In this document: one piece after another, positions 1 to 7,829 of the stretch | Layout: each line of letters begins with the position of its first letter | Position numbering within the stretch: position 1 is the stretch's first letter | From: Aestuariimicrobium soli | Lineage (GTDB): Bacteria; Actinomycetota; Actinomycetes; Propionibacteriales; Propionibacteriaceae | NCBI RefSeq assembly: GCF_051192575.1 | Contig: NZ_JBPJSQ010000002.1 | Span: 1-64,000 of the forward strand | Direction of reading: 5' to 3' | DNA length: 64,000 nucleotides | Translations under genes and position numbers: made by a program | Notes under the pieces: generated by a model | The model's input: the letters and a program-made list of their open reading frames with translations, nothing else | Databases searched by the model: none | What the model was told of the DNA's origin: nothing

Positions 1-105
1 GGAAAAGGGTCTTCGGGGCTTGGGCGGTTGGGGAAAAAGGGGGGGGAGTTCCCCCCCCCCCCCCCCCGGCTGGACGACTGACACCGGTCACATCGAGAGG
101 ACCCC
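1..105. other. Homopolymer-rich window edge
   Basis: Positions 39-46 are a run of eight G and 51-67 a run of seventeen C, after a G/A-rich stretch. I see no gene here. The composition differs from everything downstream and looks like a contig end or sequencing/assembly artefact. Only the last ~25 bases, which carry a GAGAGGA ribosome-binding site for the gene starting at 106, look normal. Confidence 0.6.
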
Positions 106-573
106 ATGACCTACGAGCAAGCCGAGATCGACGGGGCCGTGGAGGCCGTCAACGACCGCCTCGCCGACCGTCTGTCTGGGCTGACCGACCACGAGTGGGC
201 GTGGCAGCCCATCCCGGGGGCTGACGAGGTCACCCTGCGCTGGAGGCTCGACCACATCGTCGACGCGGTGGCGGGTGAGCGCAACTGGGCGTGGCTGGGT
301 GCCGAGGCCGGCAGTGCCCCGGCGATCGCGCCTGCCGACTCCGCGGCGACGGCCGTGGCGAACGTCGCCGCCGCCTGCGCAGCCTTCCTGGCGTTGGTGC
401 GCGACGAAGCCATTGACCTCGATGCCGCGATCGGACCGGTCGGCGGCCCCCACTCCGAGGAGCCCCGACGTGCGTTGGTGCTGCACACCCTCGACGAGTT
501 CACCCACCACGCGGCCGAGGCCGCGCTGATCCGTGACCTGTACGCCGGTCGGCAGCCATCGCGCAACGAGTGA
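106..573 (+). CDS. DinB-fold protein (mycothiol-transferase-like)
   Basis: 155-residue helical protein resembling the DinB/maleylpyruvate-isomerase N-terminal superfamily, whose actinobacterial members are often mycothiol-dependent transferases. A histidine in the LDHI segment (about residue 49) and the HTLDEFTHH segment (about 126-134) are the expected positions of the metal ligands. The ATG follows GAGAGGA with a 4-base spacer. Substrate cannot be read from the sequence. A second DinB-fold gene lies at 2536, and the two may be distant paralogues. Confidence 0.75.
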   Translation: MTYEQAEIDGAVEAVNDRLADRLSGLTDHEWAWQPIPGADEVTLRWRLDHIVDAVAGERNWAWLGAEAGSAPAIAPADSAATAVANVAAACAAFLALVRDEAIDLDAAIGPVGGPHSEEPRRALVLHTLDEFTHHAAEAALIRDLYAGRQPSRNE

Positions 574-607
574 CGCCGCCGAGCCCCGTTCGATCGTCGG
601 CGGCAGG

Positions 608-635
608 CACCCGAACGCAGCCACCCGAACGCAGC
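608..635. repeat. 14-bp tandem duplication downstream of a stop codon
   Basis: Two perfect copies of a 14-bp unit beginning CACCCGAACGCAGC lie in the 95-base gap between two convergent genes. Similar 14-bp duplications occur at other gene ends in this window. Confidence 0.8.
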
Positions 636-668
636 CACGCGGACTCAGTCGGCGGATCGGATCGCACC

Positions 669-1859
669 TCAGGAACGTGCGTGGAGCACGGCCTCGGCCG
701 CCGCCCGTCCCGACGACAGGGCGCCGTCGATGGAGGCGTTTCCGAACTGGTCGCCGCAGGCCACCACGCGACCGTGTCGGCTGAGGCGTGCCCCAGGGAA
801 GCTGCCCGGGGGGACGGCGGGCAGGGTCTGCGGCACGTGGTGCCGGGCCAGCGTGCGCCAGCCCTCGGTGTCGACCCCGTAGACGTGCGCGGCGTGGTCG
901 CGGACGACCTGCTCGTCGAGCTCGCCGTCGGCCAAGGTCAGGCACGCGACCAGGTGCTGGCCCGCCGGGGCGTAGTCGGGGGCGGCGTGACTGACCACGC
1001 TCGTGGTCACGATCGGGCCACCGCGGTCGCCGTCGACGTGGATGGCGGCACTGTCGCAGGGCGCCCGGTCGGTGGCGAACCACCAGGTGGTGGTCGGATG
1101 GGTCGGCACCACGGCCGAGTCCGTCAGGTCGCTGGTGGCCGCGGGCCCGGCAGCAACGACCACCTGCTGGGGCCGGAACTCGCCGCGATCGGTGGAGACG
1201 ACCCCGCGGTCGGAGTCGATCCCGGTGACACGGTGCCCGAGCCGCACGTCCAGGCCCGCCGCGAGCGCTGTCGGTAGTGCTTGCATGCCGCCCTCGGGCA
1301 GGCCCGGGGTACCTGCGGCGAACATGCCCCCGAGCCAGATCGTGAACCTGGCCGAGGTCGAGCCGTCGTCCTCGCAGACCACCCCGGCCAGGAACGGGTC
1401 AACCACGCTGTTCCGCAGCGGTCCGGCGAACCCTGCCCGGTCGAAGGCCTCGCGCCGGGATCGGTCGTAGCCGCCCACCTGGGCCACGACGGCGAGTACG
1501 CGGAGGTCGCGGGGTGAGACCAGCCCGGTGCGCAGGTCGGCGGCCACCGCCCGCGGATGCCGCGAGGGGTCGACCACCTCGTCGAGCCGTTCGCCGCGGC
1601 GCACCCGCACCGCGCGGGGGAAGGGCCGCAGGTTCAGCGACCGCAGCACCTTGGTCCGGCGCAGGTGCGGGTACGCGGGGTTGAGCACCTGGAAGCCACG
1701 GTCGACCAGGAAGCCGTCGACGGCGTCGGTGGCCACCCGGCCGCCCACCCTGTCGGAGGCCTCGAGCACCAGCGCCTCGACGCCCTGCGCGCGCAGTTCC
1801 CGCGCGCAGGCCAGTCCGGCCAGTCCGGCCCCGACCACGATCACCTCGGGCTGGGTCAT
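669..1859 (-). CDS. FAD-dependent oxidoreductase (amine-oxidase/protoporphyrinogen-oxidase-like)
   Basis: 396-residue flavoprotein. The N-terminus carries a dinucleotide-binding GAGLAG motif (residues 10-15), followed by the acidic end of the second strand and the VGGRV segment typical of the NAD(P)-binding-like amine oxidase/phytoene-desaturase superfamily. A C-terminal FAD-binding segment (ACGDQFGNASIDGAL) is present. The start at 1859 follows GAGGGG. An upstream in-frame start at 1889 would add ten unconserved-looking residues with no better ribosome site. The substrate is unknown; amine oxidase, carotenoid desaturase-like or porphyrinogen oxidase-like activities are all possible. Confidence 0.8.
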   Translation of the reverse strand: MTQPEVIVVGAGLAGLACARELRAQGVEALVLEASDRVGGRVATDAVDGFLVDRGFQVLNPAYPHLRRTKVLRSLNLRPFPRAVRVRRGERLDEVVDPSRHPRAVAADLRTGLVSPRDLRVLAVVAQVGGYDRSRREAFDRAGFAGPLRNSVVDPFLAGVVCEDDGSTSARFTIWLGGMFAAGTPGLPEGGMQALPTALAAGLDVRLGHRVTGIDSDRGVVSTDRGEFRPQQVVVAAGPAATSDLTDSAVVPTHPTTTWWFATDRAPCDSAAIHVDGDRGGPIVTTSVVSHAAPDYAPAGQHLVACLTLADGELDEQVVRDHAAHVYGVDTEGWRTLARHHVPQTLPAVPPGSFPGARLSRHGRVVACGDQFGNASIDGALSSGRAAAEAVLHARS

Positions 1860-1932
1860 GGAGTTCCCCTCATCCGTCGTCGTCCTCATCGATCACGCCG
1901 TTCGGGCAGCGCACGCAGGCCCGAGAGGCGGT

Positions 1933-2400
1933 TCAGACCTCGACGGTCCCGTGGTCGCCGCCGGCGGGCTTGTCACCGGTGACCGCTCCCTTGATCACTT
2001 CCCACACGAAGACGGGGGTGGGGGCGGAGTCCCAGTAGCTGGCCGAGTCGGCCGAGACGGCCAGCACCACGTTGTCGGGATTCTCAGGACCGCCGTCGGT
2101 GAAGGCGTCGGTGGCGGGCCCCCACAGCTGCTTCTTCAGCTCCGCGTCGTCGCGCAGTTGGGCGGTGCCGCTGAGCGAGACGAAGGTGCCGCCGTCTGAG
2201 AACCCTAGGTTGACGCGGTGGCCGTCGGCCTGGGCGGCGACGTCGGTGTGGCGCTGGGTGATGAACAACACGGTCAGGTCGTGCTCGATGCGCAAGGGGG
2301 TCATCGGCCGACTGACCAGCCGGTCACCGTCAAGGGTGGTGAGCATCGCGAACCGGATGCCGTCGATCAGGTCGTGGATTTTCTGCTGGTTCTCGTCCAT
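1933..2400 (-). CDS. Pyridoxamine 5'-phosphate oxidase-fold protein (general stress protein 26-like)
   Basis: 155-residue split-barrel flavin-binding protein. The pattern FAMLTTLDGDRLVSRPM near residues 16-32 and a central strand with NLGFSDGG match the general-stress FMN/F420-binding family. The start at 2400 has an excellent AAGGAGA site; longer in-frame extensions upstream lack one. It is separated from the FAD oxidoreductase (1859) by 73 bases on the same strand and may be co-transcribed. Likely a redox or stress protein; no specific substrate can be assigned. Confidence 0.85.
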   Translation of the reverse strand: MDENQQKIHDLIDGIRFAMLTTLDGDRLVSRPMTPLRIEHDLTVLFITQRHTDVAAQADGHRVNLGFSDGGTFVSLSGTAQLRDDAELKKQLWGPATDAFTDGGPENPDNVVLAVSADSASYWDSAPTPVFVWEVIKGAVTGDKPAGGDHGTVEV

Positions 2401-2535
2401 GGGGCTCTCCTTGTCGGCCCGCGCCTCGGGTGCGAGACGACCGGGTCCTCCCAGCCTCGCAGAGGCGGGCGCCCATGGGAGGAAGTGGTGCAAGATCCCC
2501 GAGCCCTCGGCCATCAGGGCACCTACGGTGGGGGA

Positions 2536-3066
2536 ATGAGTGCCCTCGACGACCCGTCGCAACGAGCCCGCACCCCGTACTCGGCGGACGAACGCACGAC
2601 GCTGATGCAGTTGCTCGCCTTTCAGCGCGACACCCTGCGCTGGAAGTGCTCGGGGCTGCTGCCGGGTCAGCACCGACAGCAGCACCCGCCCAGCACGCTC
2701 ACCCTCGGTGGCCTGCTGAAGCACGCGGCCCTCGTGGAGTGGGTCTGGCTGCACGACGTCTTCCTGGGCGAGTCAGGGAGCCCCGCCTGGGCAATGCGTC
2801 CGTCCGGGGAGGCCGATGGCTGGACCTTCCAGCTCACCGACGACGACACGGTGGAGCAGTGGCTGGCGCGGTTGGACGAGTCCCGGGCCCTGACGGAGCA
2901 CGCGGTGGCCGAGGCCGACACCCTCGACCAGCACGCCCGCCACTCGCCCCACGGTGAGCCCTGCTCGTTGCGGTGGATCCTGCTGCACCTGGTGCAGGAG
3001 TACGGCCGTCATCTCGGGCAGGCCGACCTGATCCGGGAGTCCATCGACGGACGCATCGGCGTCTGA
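2536..3066 (+). CDS. DinB family protein (DUF664-like)
   Basis: 176-residue protein with the DUF664/DinB pattern: an N-terminal helix (LLAFQRDTLRWKCSGL), LGGLLKHAALVEWVWLHDVF with a candidate metal histidine, and a C-terminal LRWILLHLVQEYGRHLGQADLIRE segment holding two further histidines. The three spaced histidines are the hallmark of metal-dependent DinB/mycothiol transferases. The ATG at 2536 is preceded by GGTGGGGGA. Divergent from the PNPOx-fold gene. Substrate unknown. Confidence 0.85.
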   Translation: MSALDDPSQRARTPYSADERTTLMQLLAFQRDTLRWKCSGLLPGQHRQQHPPSTLTLGGLLKHAALVEWVWLHDVFLGESGSPAWAMRPSGEADGWTFQLTDDDTVEQWLARLDESRALTEHAVAEADTLDQHARHSPHGEPCSLRWILLHLVQEYGRHLGQADLIRESIDGRIGV

Positions 3067-3085
3067 GGTATCGGCGGCGGGCTGG

Positions 3086-3247
3086 TCAGCCGGGTGGATC
3101 GTCGAGCAGGGTGCGGTGGGCCTGCAGCCACCGGATCTCGGCAGCCTCGGCGTCCATCGTGCCCAGCTCGACGAGGGTGCGTTGCGGTTCGATCCCTTGC
3201 CGGGCCATGGCTCGGGCGTGCTCGATGGTGCCGCACGCGCCCTGCAT
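3086..3247 (-). CDS. Possible small ORF or gene remnant (53 aa)
   Basis: A 53-codon frame with high GC at third positions reads as a plausible helical C-terminal piece (segments TIEHARAMARQGIEPQRTLV and AAEIRWLQAHRTLL). It opens directly after an in-frame TGA and has no clear ribosome site. It sits in otherwise featureless DNA next to a toxin remnant, so it is as likely the tail of a deleted gene as a real small protein. I do not recognise the family. Confidence 0.3.
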   Translation of the reverse strand: MQGACGTIEHARAMARQGIEPQRTLVELGTMDAEAAEIRWLQAHRTLLDDPPG

Positions 3248-3690
3248 CTCTGCAGCGGGTCAGGCCAAGATTCGGCGGAGCTGAACGGGGAGTGGGTCAG
3301 GTCCGCGGCGGCGGTGATCCATCTGATGCAACTCGCCGACAGGAAGTGACATAATGTCGCTTATCGGACAACGGCTCAGGCGCGTGATTCAGGCCTCGTA
3401 GTGGTACCTGCAGGCCGCAACCCGCACCTCGTCAGCCACCACCTTGTAGACCAACCGGTGCTCGTCATTGATGCATGTGCGCTCCATTTCCGGCCGATGG
3501 TGGGCGACAGCAGAATCGGGTGATGTCTCAGCCAGCCGGTCGGGATCCACTCGGCCGTGAACCCTGCCTGGGTCGTCTGCCCGCGCGCCCGCAACACCTG
3601 TCTGGCCGTCTCGTGGGACCGCACTCGCCACAAAGCGCCCACCTTCGAGGGTGTTCAGGGTTTGTTCAATGTTGGGTCTAGGCTGACCGC
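3248..3690. other. Decayed intergenic region
   Basis: More than 400 bases without a convincing intact gene. The only recognisable content is a YoeB-like toxin C-terminus on the minus strand (3389-3487). The frames upstream of it are broken, and base composition is somewhat lower in GC than the flanks (for example around 3340-3365 and 3655-3680). Confidence 0.5.
3389..3487 (-). pseudogene. YoeB/Txe-type toxin remnant
   Basis: The minus-strand frame ends in a segment reading INDEHRLVYKVVADEV followed by RVAACRYHYEA, which matches the conserved C-terminal half of YoeB/Txe mRNA interferases (the ...DEHRLVY...CRYHY signature with its catalytic His/Tyr). Upstream, the same frame does not continue the YoeB fold. 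A W-S element expected just before this point appears in a neighbouring frame, indicating a frameshift. No YefM-like antitoxin is seen. A dead toxin-antitoxin locus. Confidence 0.6.
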
Positions 3691-4461
3691 ATGACTCGGA
3701 GAATCGCCGACACGGCAGCGCTGGCCATCATGCTCGTCGGCACCCTGTGGGGACTGGGATGGGTCGGCAGCCCGGTCGAGGACACCGCAGGTGGTGCGCT
3801 GGCGGCCGACGCGACCCTGCTGGCACCCGGGTCGCCGGCGTTCCTGATCTGGACTCCCATCTACCTGCTACTGGCCGCCTTCGTGGTGTGGCGATGGACG
3901 CCCGACGGCCAACGATCCTCGCGTGCCGACCGCCTTGGATGGCTACCGGCCATCTCGATGATTCTCAACGGGGCATGGCTGGGTCTGACTCAGGCCGGAT
4001 GGTTGTGGGCGAGTGTGGTCGACATCGCCCTGCTCGCAGCCACCCTGGGCCTGGCCATGGTGCGGCTGGCCGGGTCGCGCCCCCGCAGGATGACCGAGGA
4101 GTTCCTGCTCGACGGCACCTTCGGCCTGTATCTGGGGTGGGTCACTGTGGCGACGTGCGCCAATGTTGCGGCTGCCGGCGTCGGCTCCGGTGTCACCCTC
4201 GGCCGGGCTGCCGAAGGCGTCGCGGTCGCCGTGCTCGCAGCCGCAACGGTGCTGGCCGTCGTGTACGCCCGAGCCATGGCAGCCGCACCCGGAATCGGGG
4301 GCGCCATGGCCTGGGGGCTGGGCTGGATCTGCTACGGCAGACTCGTGTCGGGTCCGATCTCGTGGCTCGTGGGCATCGCCGCGGCCGTGGCGACCGTCGC
4401 CGTGCTCGCCACCTACCTCGTTTCACAAACTCGCTGGCGGCCCTCGTCCGATGCCCCGTAG
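3691..4461 (+). CDS. TspO/MBR-like tryptophan-rich membrane protein
   Basis: 256-residue integral membrane protein with about seven hydrophobic segments and many tryptophans. The segments FLIWTPIYLLLAAF (around residue 52) and YLGWVTVATCANVAA resemble TspO/MBR (tryptophan-rich sensory protein) relatives, here in a longer form. The start ATG follows GGTCTAGGCTGACCGC, a weak site. The family binds porphyrins or other hydrophobic ligands; no function can be deduced for this member. It ends 14 bases before the T-box leader of the next gene. Confidence 0.6.
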   Translation: MTRRIADTAALAIMLVGTLWGLGWVGSPVEDTAGGALAADATLLAPGSPAFLIWTPIYLLLAAFVVWRWTPDGQRSSRADRLGWLPAISMILNGAWLGLTQAGWLWASVVDIALLAATLGLAMVRLAGSRPRRMTEEFLLDGTFGLYLGWVTVATCANVAAAGVGSGVTLGRAAEGVAVAVLAAATVLAVVYARAMAAAPGIGGAMAWGLGWICYGRLVSGPISWLVGIAAAVATVAVLATYLVSQTRWRPSSDAP

Positions 4462-4474
4462 CTTTGACCCTGGC

Positions 4475-4632
4475 GGTCGTGAGGCCTGACAACCCTCCGC
4501 CCGGATCTCTCCGGACCAACGACCCCCGCGCGTACGGCGAACCGACGAGAGGCCGGCGTCACGTCGGCGAAGGTGTGGTGGCACCGCGACTTTGCCCCCG
4601 CCCACACCTCCAGGGCTTCGCCACTTGGAGGA
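4475..4632 (+). promoter_or_regulatory. Probable translational T-box riboswitch (Asn-type specifier)
   Basis: The leader contains the T-box core GGTGGCACCGCG (4577-4588). Around it, AGGTGTGG (4571-4578) is fully complementary to CCACACCT (4602-4609), forming the antisequestrator with UGGC (4579-4582) in the bulge that would pair with a tRNA ending GCCA. CCTCCA (4607-4612) is fully complementary to TGGAGG (4626-4631), which holds the ribosome site of the following synthetase gene; the two stems share 4607-4609 and are mutually exclusive. Upstream, GGTCGT (4475-4480) pairs with ACGACC (4519-4524) as a short stem I capped by CCGGA/TCCGG. AAC (4518-4520, followed by G) is the best specifier. Bacterial tRNA-Asn and tRNA-Asp both carry discriminator G, matching the C in UGGC. 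CCGACG/CGTCGG (4542-4547/4562-4567) gives a further stem. Confidence 0.85.
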
Positions 4633-4635
4633 ATG

Positions 4636-5943
4636 ATGAGACCACCACGCACCCGTGCCCGCGACCTCGCCCTCGCCGAGCGCGGCTCCCCCGTCCGCCT
4701 GCTCGGCCACGTGCACCGTCGACGATCACTGTCGGCCGTCAGCTTTCTCGTGCTGCGCGACCGCACCGGGCTGGCCCAGGCCGTGTTCGGGTCGTCCGAA
4801 CTGCCCGAGGGCGGGCTTCCGCCCGAGGAGACCACCGTGGAGGTGACCGGCGTCGCCACCCCGAACCCGCAGGCTCCCGGCGGTGTCGAGATCACGAGCC
4901 CGGTCGTCCGCTTGCTGACCGAACCGGCGGCCACTCCCCCCGTCGAGCTGTGGCGTCCGGCGTTGACCACGGCGTTGCCGACCCTGCTCGACCACGCCGC
5001 GGTGACCTGGCGACACCCCACCCAGCGCGCCCGCTGGGAACTCGCCGCCGCCAGCCTCGCCGGCTTCCGGCAGACGCTCGACTCCGAGGGCTTCACCGAG
5101 GTGCACACCCCGAAGCTCGTGGAATCGGCCACCGAATCGGGTGCCGGCGTGTTCGAGGTCGACTACTTCGGACGACCCGCCTACCTCGCGCAGAGCCCTC
5201 AGTTCTACAAGCAGCAACTCGTGGGGGTCTTCGAGCGCGTCTACGAGGTGGGGCCGGTCTTCCGCGCCGAACCGCACGACACCGTGCGCCATCTGGCCGA
5301 GTACGTCTCCCTCGACGTCGAACTCGGCTTCATCGACGACCATCGCGACGTGTTGGCGGTGCTCAGAACCGTGCTCGCCGGCATGGTTGAGGCAGTCCGA
5401 TCCCGGGCGTCCGCAGCGGTCGCCGGACTCAACGTGACCCTGCCCGTCATTCCCGACGATATTCCGGTCATCCACTTCCGGCAGGCCCTCGACATCGTGG
5501 GCGCACATGAGGACGAACCCGACCTGGCACCCGAACACGAGCGAGCCCTGGGCGAGTGGGCACTGGAACGGTTCGGCAGCGACCTGCTCGCGGTCGAGGG
5601 ATACCCGATGGCCAAGCGGCCGTTCTACACCCATCCGCAGCCCGATGACGAGCGGTGGAGCAACAGCTTCGACCTGCTGTTCCGCGGCATGGAGCTGGTG
5701 ACGGGCGGCCAACGGCTGCATCGGTACCCCGACTACCTCGCAGCGCTGGCCAGGCGCGGCGAGTCGGTCGTCCCCGACCGGCCCGGGCCCTACACCGCCT
5801 ACCTGCAGGCCTTCCGCCACGGCATGCCACCCCACGGTGGGTTCGCCATCGGGCTGGAGCGGTGGGTGGGCCGGCTGGTGCGCGCGACCAACATTCGAGA
5901 GGTCACCCTGTTCCCCCGTGACCTTCACCGCTTGTCGCCCTAG
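4636..5943 (+). CDS. aspS2: Archaeal-type aspartyl-tRNA synthetase (probably non-discriminating, AspRS2)
   Basis: 435-residue class IIb synthetase that activates Asp and charges tRNA. The N-terminal OB-fold anticodon domain (about residues 18-105) is followed by the catalytic core with FTEVHTPKLVESATESG, QSPQFYKQQL, the motif 2 FRAEPHDTVRHLAEY and the motif 3 GFAIGLERWVGRL. It lacks the large insertion of bacterial AspRS, so it is the archaeal type. The usual GWVH near the anticodon pocket reads GHVH (H25); as I recall, a His at this position is linked to relaxed tRNA-Asn/Asp discrimination. The start at 4636 (or 4633) follows GGAGGA, which the T-box leader can mask. A GTG further upstream lies inside the leader and is not credible. 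Confidence 0.85.
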   Translation: MRPPRTRARDLALAERGSPVRLLGHVHRRRSLSAVSFLVLRDRTGLAQAVFGSSELPEGGLPPEETTVEVTGVATPNPQAPGGVEITSPVVRLLTEPAATPPVELWRPALTTALPTLLDHAAVTWRHPTQRARWELAAASLAGFRQTLDSEGFTEVHTPKLVESATESGAGVFEVDYFGRPAYLAQSPQFYKQQLVGVFERVYEVGPVFRAEPHDTVRHLAEYVSLDVELGFIDDHRDVLAVLRTVLAGMVEAVRSRASAAVAGLNVTLPVIPDDIPVIHFRQALDIVGAHEDEPDLAPEHERALGEWALERFGSDLLAVEGYPMAKRPFYTHPQPDDERWSNSFDLLFRGMELVTGGQRLHRYPDYLAALARRGESVVPDRPGPYTAYLQAFRHGMPPHGGFAIGLERWVGRLVRATNIREVTLFPRDLHRLSP

Positions 5944-5952
5944 GTTGGGTGA

Positions 5953-6777
5953 ATGAGCCCTAAGCCCGCGAAGTCCGTGCACACCTGGTCGCTGTTTCGC
6001 ACCATGGGGCGTTTCGTCGCCCCAGGTTCGATGCCGCTGAACAGGAGCCTGACCGAGGGTGGTGGCGGGGGGCTCGATCTGCTCGAGCTCCCCGCCGCAC
6101 TGGCGGACCACGGCTTCGCCACCGCTCAGCTGTGTCACTTCTATCTGCCCCGACTCGACGACTCCTACGTGGACGAACTCCGGGCGGCCTTCGCCGAGGC
6201 AGGCGTCGAGCTCGAGGCGTTCCTCATCGACGACGGTGACCCCGCCCACCCGACCGAAGCCGACGCCCAGGTCGACTGGATCTCGGGCTGGGTGACCATC
6301 GCCGAACGACTCGGCGCCACCCGTACCCGCGTCTGTGCGGGTCAACAACTGCCGAGCCCGACGACCCTGGCCGCCAGCGCCGCGGGTCTCGTCCGACTCG
6401 CCGATCGCCACGGCGACACAAGGATCGTCACGGAGAACTGGCTGGCGCTCCTGCCCGACGCCGCCTCGGTGAACGGGCTGCTCGATCGCACCGAGGGGCG
6501 TGTCGGTTTCCTGATCGATCTGGGCAACTGGAAGGGGCCGGGCAAGTACGCCGAGCTCGCCGCCGTGGCTCCGCGGGCCGAGACCTGTCAGGCGAAGGTC
6601 ACCACGAATGCCGCCGGCGAGATCGACGCCGACGACTTCCGTGCGTGCCTGACCGTGCTGAACGAGGCGAACTACACGGGCCCGCTGGCCTTGGTGCACG
6701 ACGGGCCCGACAACGACGAGTGGGGCAAGTTGGACGAGGCCTACGCCCTCGTCAGCTCGGCGGGTCAGTCGGAGTAG
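5953..6777 (+). CDS. Sugar phosphate isomerase/epimerase-like TIM-barrel protein
   Basis: 274-residue protein resembling the xylose-isomerase-like TIM-barrel (AP-endonuclease 2) superfamily. Visible strand-end elements include LDLLELPAAL, TAQLCHFYLP, EAFLIDDGD, RIVTENWLALL (metal-binding Glu) and GFLIDLGNWKG (metal-binding Asp). It begins 9 bases after the synthetase stop and may be read through from it. Its 3' end overlaps the convergent thioredoxin-reductase-like gene by 26 bases. Substrate unknown. Confidence 0.75.
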   Translation: MSPKPAKSVHTWSLFRTMGRFVAPGSMPLNRSLTEGGGGGLDLLELPAALADHGFATAQLCHFYLPRLDDSYVDELRAAFAEAGVELEAFLIDDGDPAHPTEADAQVDWISGWVTIAERLGATRTRVCAGQQLPSPTTLAASAAGLVRLADRHGDTRIVTENWLALLPDAASVNGLLDRTEGRVGFLIDLGNWKGPGKYAELAAVAPRAETCQAKVTTNAAGEIDADDFRACLTVLNEANYTGPLALVHDGPDNDEWGKLDEAYALVSSAGQSE

Positions 6778-7771
6778 CGCCCTCCCGGCTGGTCTGCTCG
6801 GCGATCTGGGCGCGCTTGTCGGCGACGGCGGCCGCGGCTTCCTCCCCGGCGAGCTCGGCATTGATCCAGGCGCCGACCCGTACGCCGTGGGCGGCGGCGG
6901 CGATCAGGATCATCGCCACGTCGGTGATGTTGCCGGCGGCGAAGATGCCGGGCACGGACGTCGCCCCGGTCGGCTCGACCGGGATGACCGAGCCGAAGGG
7001 GATGCCGTTCATCTCGAAGGGCTTCGGCTCGATGCCCAGCGGCGCGAGGTAGTCGGCGCGGGCATGCACCTTCGAGGCGACCACGATCGCGTCGCACTCG
7101 AGCACCGACCCGTCCTGCCATCGCAGCCCGACCAGCGCGTCGCCGTCGGTCACCACCTCCTGCGGCGTCCCGACGGCGATCTGCACCCCGATCGCGCTCA
7201 TCTTCTCCAGCTCGGCCTCGGGCAGCTCGACGCCGTCGAAGACGACGAGCGTCACGTCGTCGGAGAGCTGGCCGAAGAGCAGGCCGTGGTGGCCAGCCAT
7301 CGGAGTCGTGCCGAGGATGACGAGTCGCTGGTCGCGGACCTCCCAGCCATGGCAGTAGGGGCAGTGCAGCGCGTCCTTGCCCCAGCGGGCGGCGAGGCCG
7401 GGAACGTCGGGCAGCTCGTCGACGGCACCGCCGGCCACGAGGATCCGTCGCGCGCTGACGCGTCGCCCGCGCTCCGTGGTGACCGCGAACGAGCCCGCCT
7501 CGCCGGACAGCCCGACCACACGGTCGGCCCGCACCTCGACGCCGTACCGGGCCACCTCTTCGCGACCGATCTCCACCAGCGCACGAGGGCTGACGCCTTC
7601 CCGGCCGAGGTAGTTGTGGGCATGGTCGGCGGGGGCGTTGCGGGGCTCGCCGGCGTCGATCACCAGTACCGACCGCCGCGACCGGCCCAGGGCCATCGCA
7701 CCACTCAGGCCGGCCGCTCCGCCACCAACCACCACCACGTCATAGTTCAGGTCATCGCTCATGTCACCCAT
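6752..7771 (-). CDS. Thioredoxin-reductase-like FAD/NAD(P) oxidoreductase
   Basis: 339-residue flavoprotein. An FAD-binding GGGAAGLSGAM motif lies near residue 16. A redox-active CPYC follows in the HCPYCHGWEV segment (about residues 140-149), then an NAD(P)-binding segment and a C-terminal FAAGNITDVA FAD motif. This fits the TrxB-like family that acts without a classical thioredoxin partner in many actinobacteria. The start at 7771 has AGAGGCGG upstream; 7762 is an alternative. Divergent from, and probably regulated by, the XRE-cupin gene at 7830. Confidence 0.85.
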   Translation of the reverse strand: MGDMSDDLNYDVVVVGGGAAGLSGAMALGRSRRSVLVIDAGEPRNAPADHAHNYLGREGVSPRALVEIGREEVARYGVEVRADRVVGLSGEAGSFAVTTERGRRVSARRILVAGGAVDELPDVPGLAARWGKDALHCPYCHGWEVRDQRLVILGTTPMAGHHGLLFGQLSDDVTLVVFDGVELPEAELEKMSAIGVQIAVGTPQEVVTDGDALVGLRWQDGSVLECDAIVVASKVHARADYLAPLGIEPKPFEMNGIPFGSVIPVEPTGATSVPGIFAAGNITDVAMILIAAAAHGVRVGAWINAELAGEEAAAAVADKRAQIAEQTSREGATPTDPPS

Positions 7772-7793
7772 GGTGGACCGCCTCTGCCGTATT

Positions 7794-7821
7794 GACAAAC
7801 ATTCTTGCTGTAATGGCAAAC
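7794..7821. promoter_or_regulatory. Candidate XRE operator in a divergent promoter
   Basis: Two direct heptamers, GACAAAC (7794-7800) and GGCAAAC (7815-7821), are spaced by exactly 21 bases in the 58-base gap between the divergent oxidoreductase and XRE-cupin genes. TTGACA (7792-7797) could be a -35 box. An AT-rich patch in GC-rich DNA supports a promoter role. The assignment to the adjacent regulator is an inference from position. Confidence 0.4.
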
Positions 7822-7829
7822 TGTTGTCC

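Noticed and set aside
4573..4632. N-terminal extension of the AspRS frame from a GTG
   Set aside because: It lies inside the T-box core and sequestrator stem, has no ribosome site, and adds residues absent from the family; the GGAGGA-associated ATG is better.
4726..6861. Long 711-codon open frame on the minus strand
   Set aside because: Antisense to the AspRS and TIM-barrel genes; low-complexity Arg/Gly/Pro-rich content typical of a shadow frame in high-GC DNA.
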